Part shown: piece after piece, positions 63,286-64,000 of the stretch
Position numbering within the stretch: the stretch's first letter is position 1
Layout of the letters: every line of letters begins with the position of its first letter
Source: Chrysopilus asiliformis
Lineage: Eukaryota > Arthropoda > Insecta > Diptera > Rhagionidae
DNA: 64,000 nucleotides
Assembly (NCBI GenBank): GCA_964034945.1
Contig: OZ035963.1
Coordinates: 3,631,828 to 3,695,827 of the forward strand
Direction: 5' to 3'
Notes under the pieces: model-generated
Database searches by the model: none
Told to the model about the DNA's origin: nothing
What the model saw: the letters and a program-made list of their open reading frames with translations, nothing else
Position numbers and translations under genes: made by a program

Positions 63286-63640
63286 TTAAAAAGTTTCGTT
63301 AAAAATGTTCGTTGTGTTGTTATGGCAACAATTTTGTGAATTATTATAATAGTTGCAGTTGTATTGCATTCGGGGGTTGTTGTATTGCATTCCCGGATTG
63401 TTGTATTGCATTGGCGGATTTGTTGTATTACATTGCGGGGAGACGATAAATATTTTTTAAAACTGTTTTCTTCTATGGAAAACGGATCGCTGGTATCGCG
63501 AAGAAGTTGACTTGGTAATCCACGTGGTAATCCAACATATCGTCGGTGATAGTGCAATACCGCGTATGAGCAGTTTGTAAATACCGCGTATCTACATTTT
63601 GAATGTTTTACGGGGGGAAGAAAAAGTTTGATATTTCTAA
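63286..63640 (-). pseudogene. 3' coding segment of an unknown gene, one frame shift
   Basis: On the minus strand a frame enters from within the inverted repeat and reads KHSKCRYAVFTNCSYAV, then HYHRRYVGLPRGLPSQLL, then DTSDPFSIEENSFKKYLSSP. At the run of four C (63437-63440) coding character moves to another frame, which carries three seven-residue repeats (NPPMQYN, NPGMQYN, NPRMQYN), then CNYYNNSQNCCHNN and a stop at 63286-63288. A single-base length change in the C run explains the switch. Whether it is a real mutation or an assembly error cannot be told. The family is not recognised. Confidence 0.45.
63355..63440. repeat. 21-bp imperfect tandem repeat
   Basis: About four units of GTTGTATTGCATTCCCGGAT-type sequence. 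On the minus strand they encode the N-P-x-M-Q-Y-N repeats of the coding segment. Confidence 0.7.
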
Positions 63641-63849
63641 CCCTTTAAAGAGATTTTCTCATCTAAGATTTTTTGGGACCTCATTATATGACTGTCATAA
63701 TGAGGTCCCAAAAAATCTTAGATGAGAAAATCTCTTTAAAGGGTTAGAAATATCAAACTTTTTCTTCCCCCCGTAAAACATTCAAAATGTAGATACGCGG
63801 TATTTACAAACTGCTCATACGCGGTATTGCAATATCACCGACGATATGT
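63535..63849. repeat. Near-perfect inverted repeat, 153-bp arms
   Basis: Arms 63535-63687 and 63697-63849 are reverse complements with a single mismatch (G at 63552 against the complement of A), separated by a 9-base spacer ATGACTGTC. The left arm runs into the coding segment ending at 63286, so the right arm is an inverted copy of its 5' part. A transcript through it would form a very long hairpin. Confidence 0.95.
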
Positions 63850-64000
63850 CTTTAAAAAAACAACACAGTAGAACACGCTTAAATGCACATCGAACTTCGC
63901 AGAATTTAATGTGCATTTATCCGTGTTTTGCATTTATCCGTAGCACGGAAGCACGGAGAAATACACATTAATGTGCAATTATGCGAGTCAAAGATAAACA
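63850..64000. other. Window end with a short repeated word
   Basis: GCATTTATCCGTG occurs at about 63913 and again, as GCATTTATCCGTA, at about 63930. No gene was seen before the window ends. Confidence 0.4.

Overview
This is a stretch of an AT-rich insect nuclear genome, most likely from a fly (Diptera). The evidence is spliced genes with GT-AG introns, a PAPLA1 gene whose conserved half reads like the fly version, a copia retrotransposon primed by a half initiator-Met tRNA, and dispersed elements carrying (GTCY)n arrays like the mini-me/DINE-1 repeats of flies. There is no bacterial-style gene packing, and I saw no tRNA, rRNA or CRISPR array. The species cannot be named from this sequence.

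Layout. Bases 1-15,700 are gene-poor: a Helitron-like element nested in a MITE (3489-4101), a (GTCY)n repeat (6648-7221), a non-LTR retrotransposon stub (7673-7935), nested MITEs (11579-11980), and a foldback inside another MITE (13735-14287). Bases 15,841-22,435 (+) hold the main host gene, an ortholog of fly PAPLA1/vertebrate SEC23IP: 11 exons visible, about 1,830 residues, 5' end uncertain. It is followed tail-to-tail by a small two-exon gene (23594-24031, -) for a protein of about 125 residues with two membrane segments.

Bases 24.7-43.8 kb are mostly repeats and AT-rich spacer, with two more (GTCY)n elements, several CACTCAG-ended MITEs, a long foldback (40225-40420), a GC-richer island (26.9-28.0 kb) and a few unassigned open frames. 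Bases 43,821-48,404 are a complete, very young copia element on the minus strand: 189-bp LTRs differing at one base, an AATTT target duplication and an intact 1,357-residue Gag-Pol frame. Bases 48.4-63.3 kb are again repeats and spacer, with scattered short coding-like segments beside good splice sites (51621-52111, 55798-55866, 56541-56659, 58285-58397, 60663-60896) that I cannot assign to a family, and a 209-bp (AT)n array. The window ends with a 3' coding segment on the minus strand (63286-63640) overlapped by a near-perfect 153-bp inverted repeat (63535-63849).

How the parts relate. PAPLA1 is predicted to act in the early secretory pathway; its neighbour is an unknown membrane protein. 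Most of the rest is a record of nested insertions. The best leads for something undescribed are the inverted duplication at 63.5-63.85 kb, which has the form of a hairpin-RNA locus; the two other long foldbacks; and the copia element with a non-canonical LTR end and AT-hook-like motifs.
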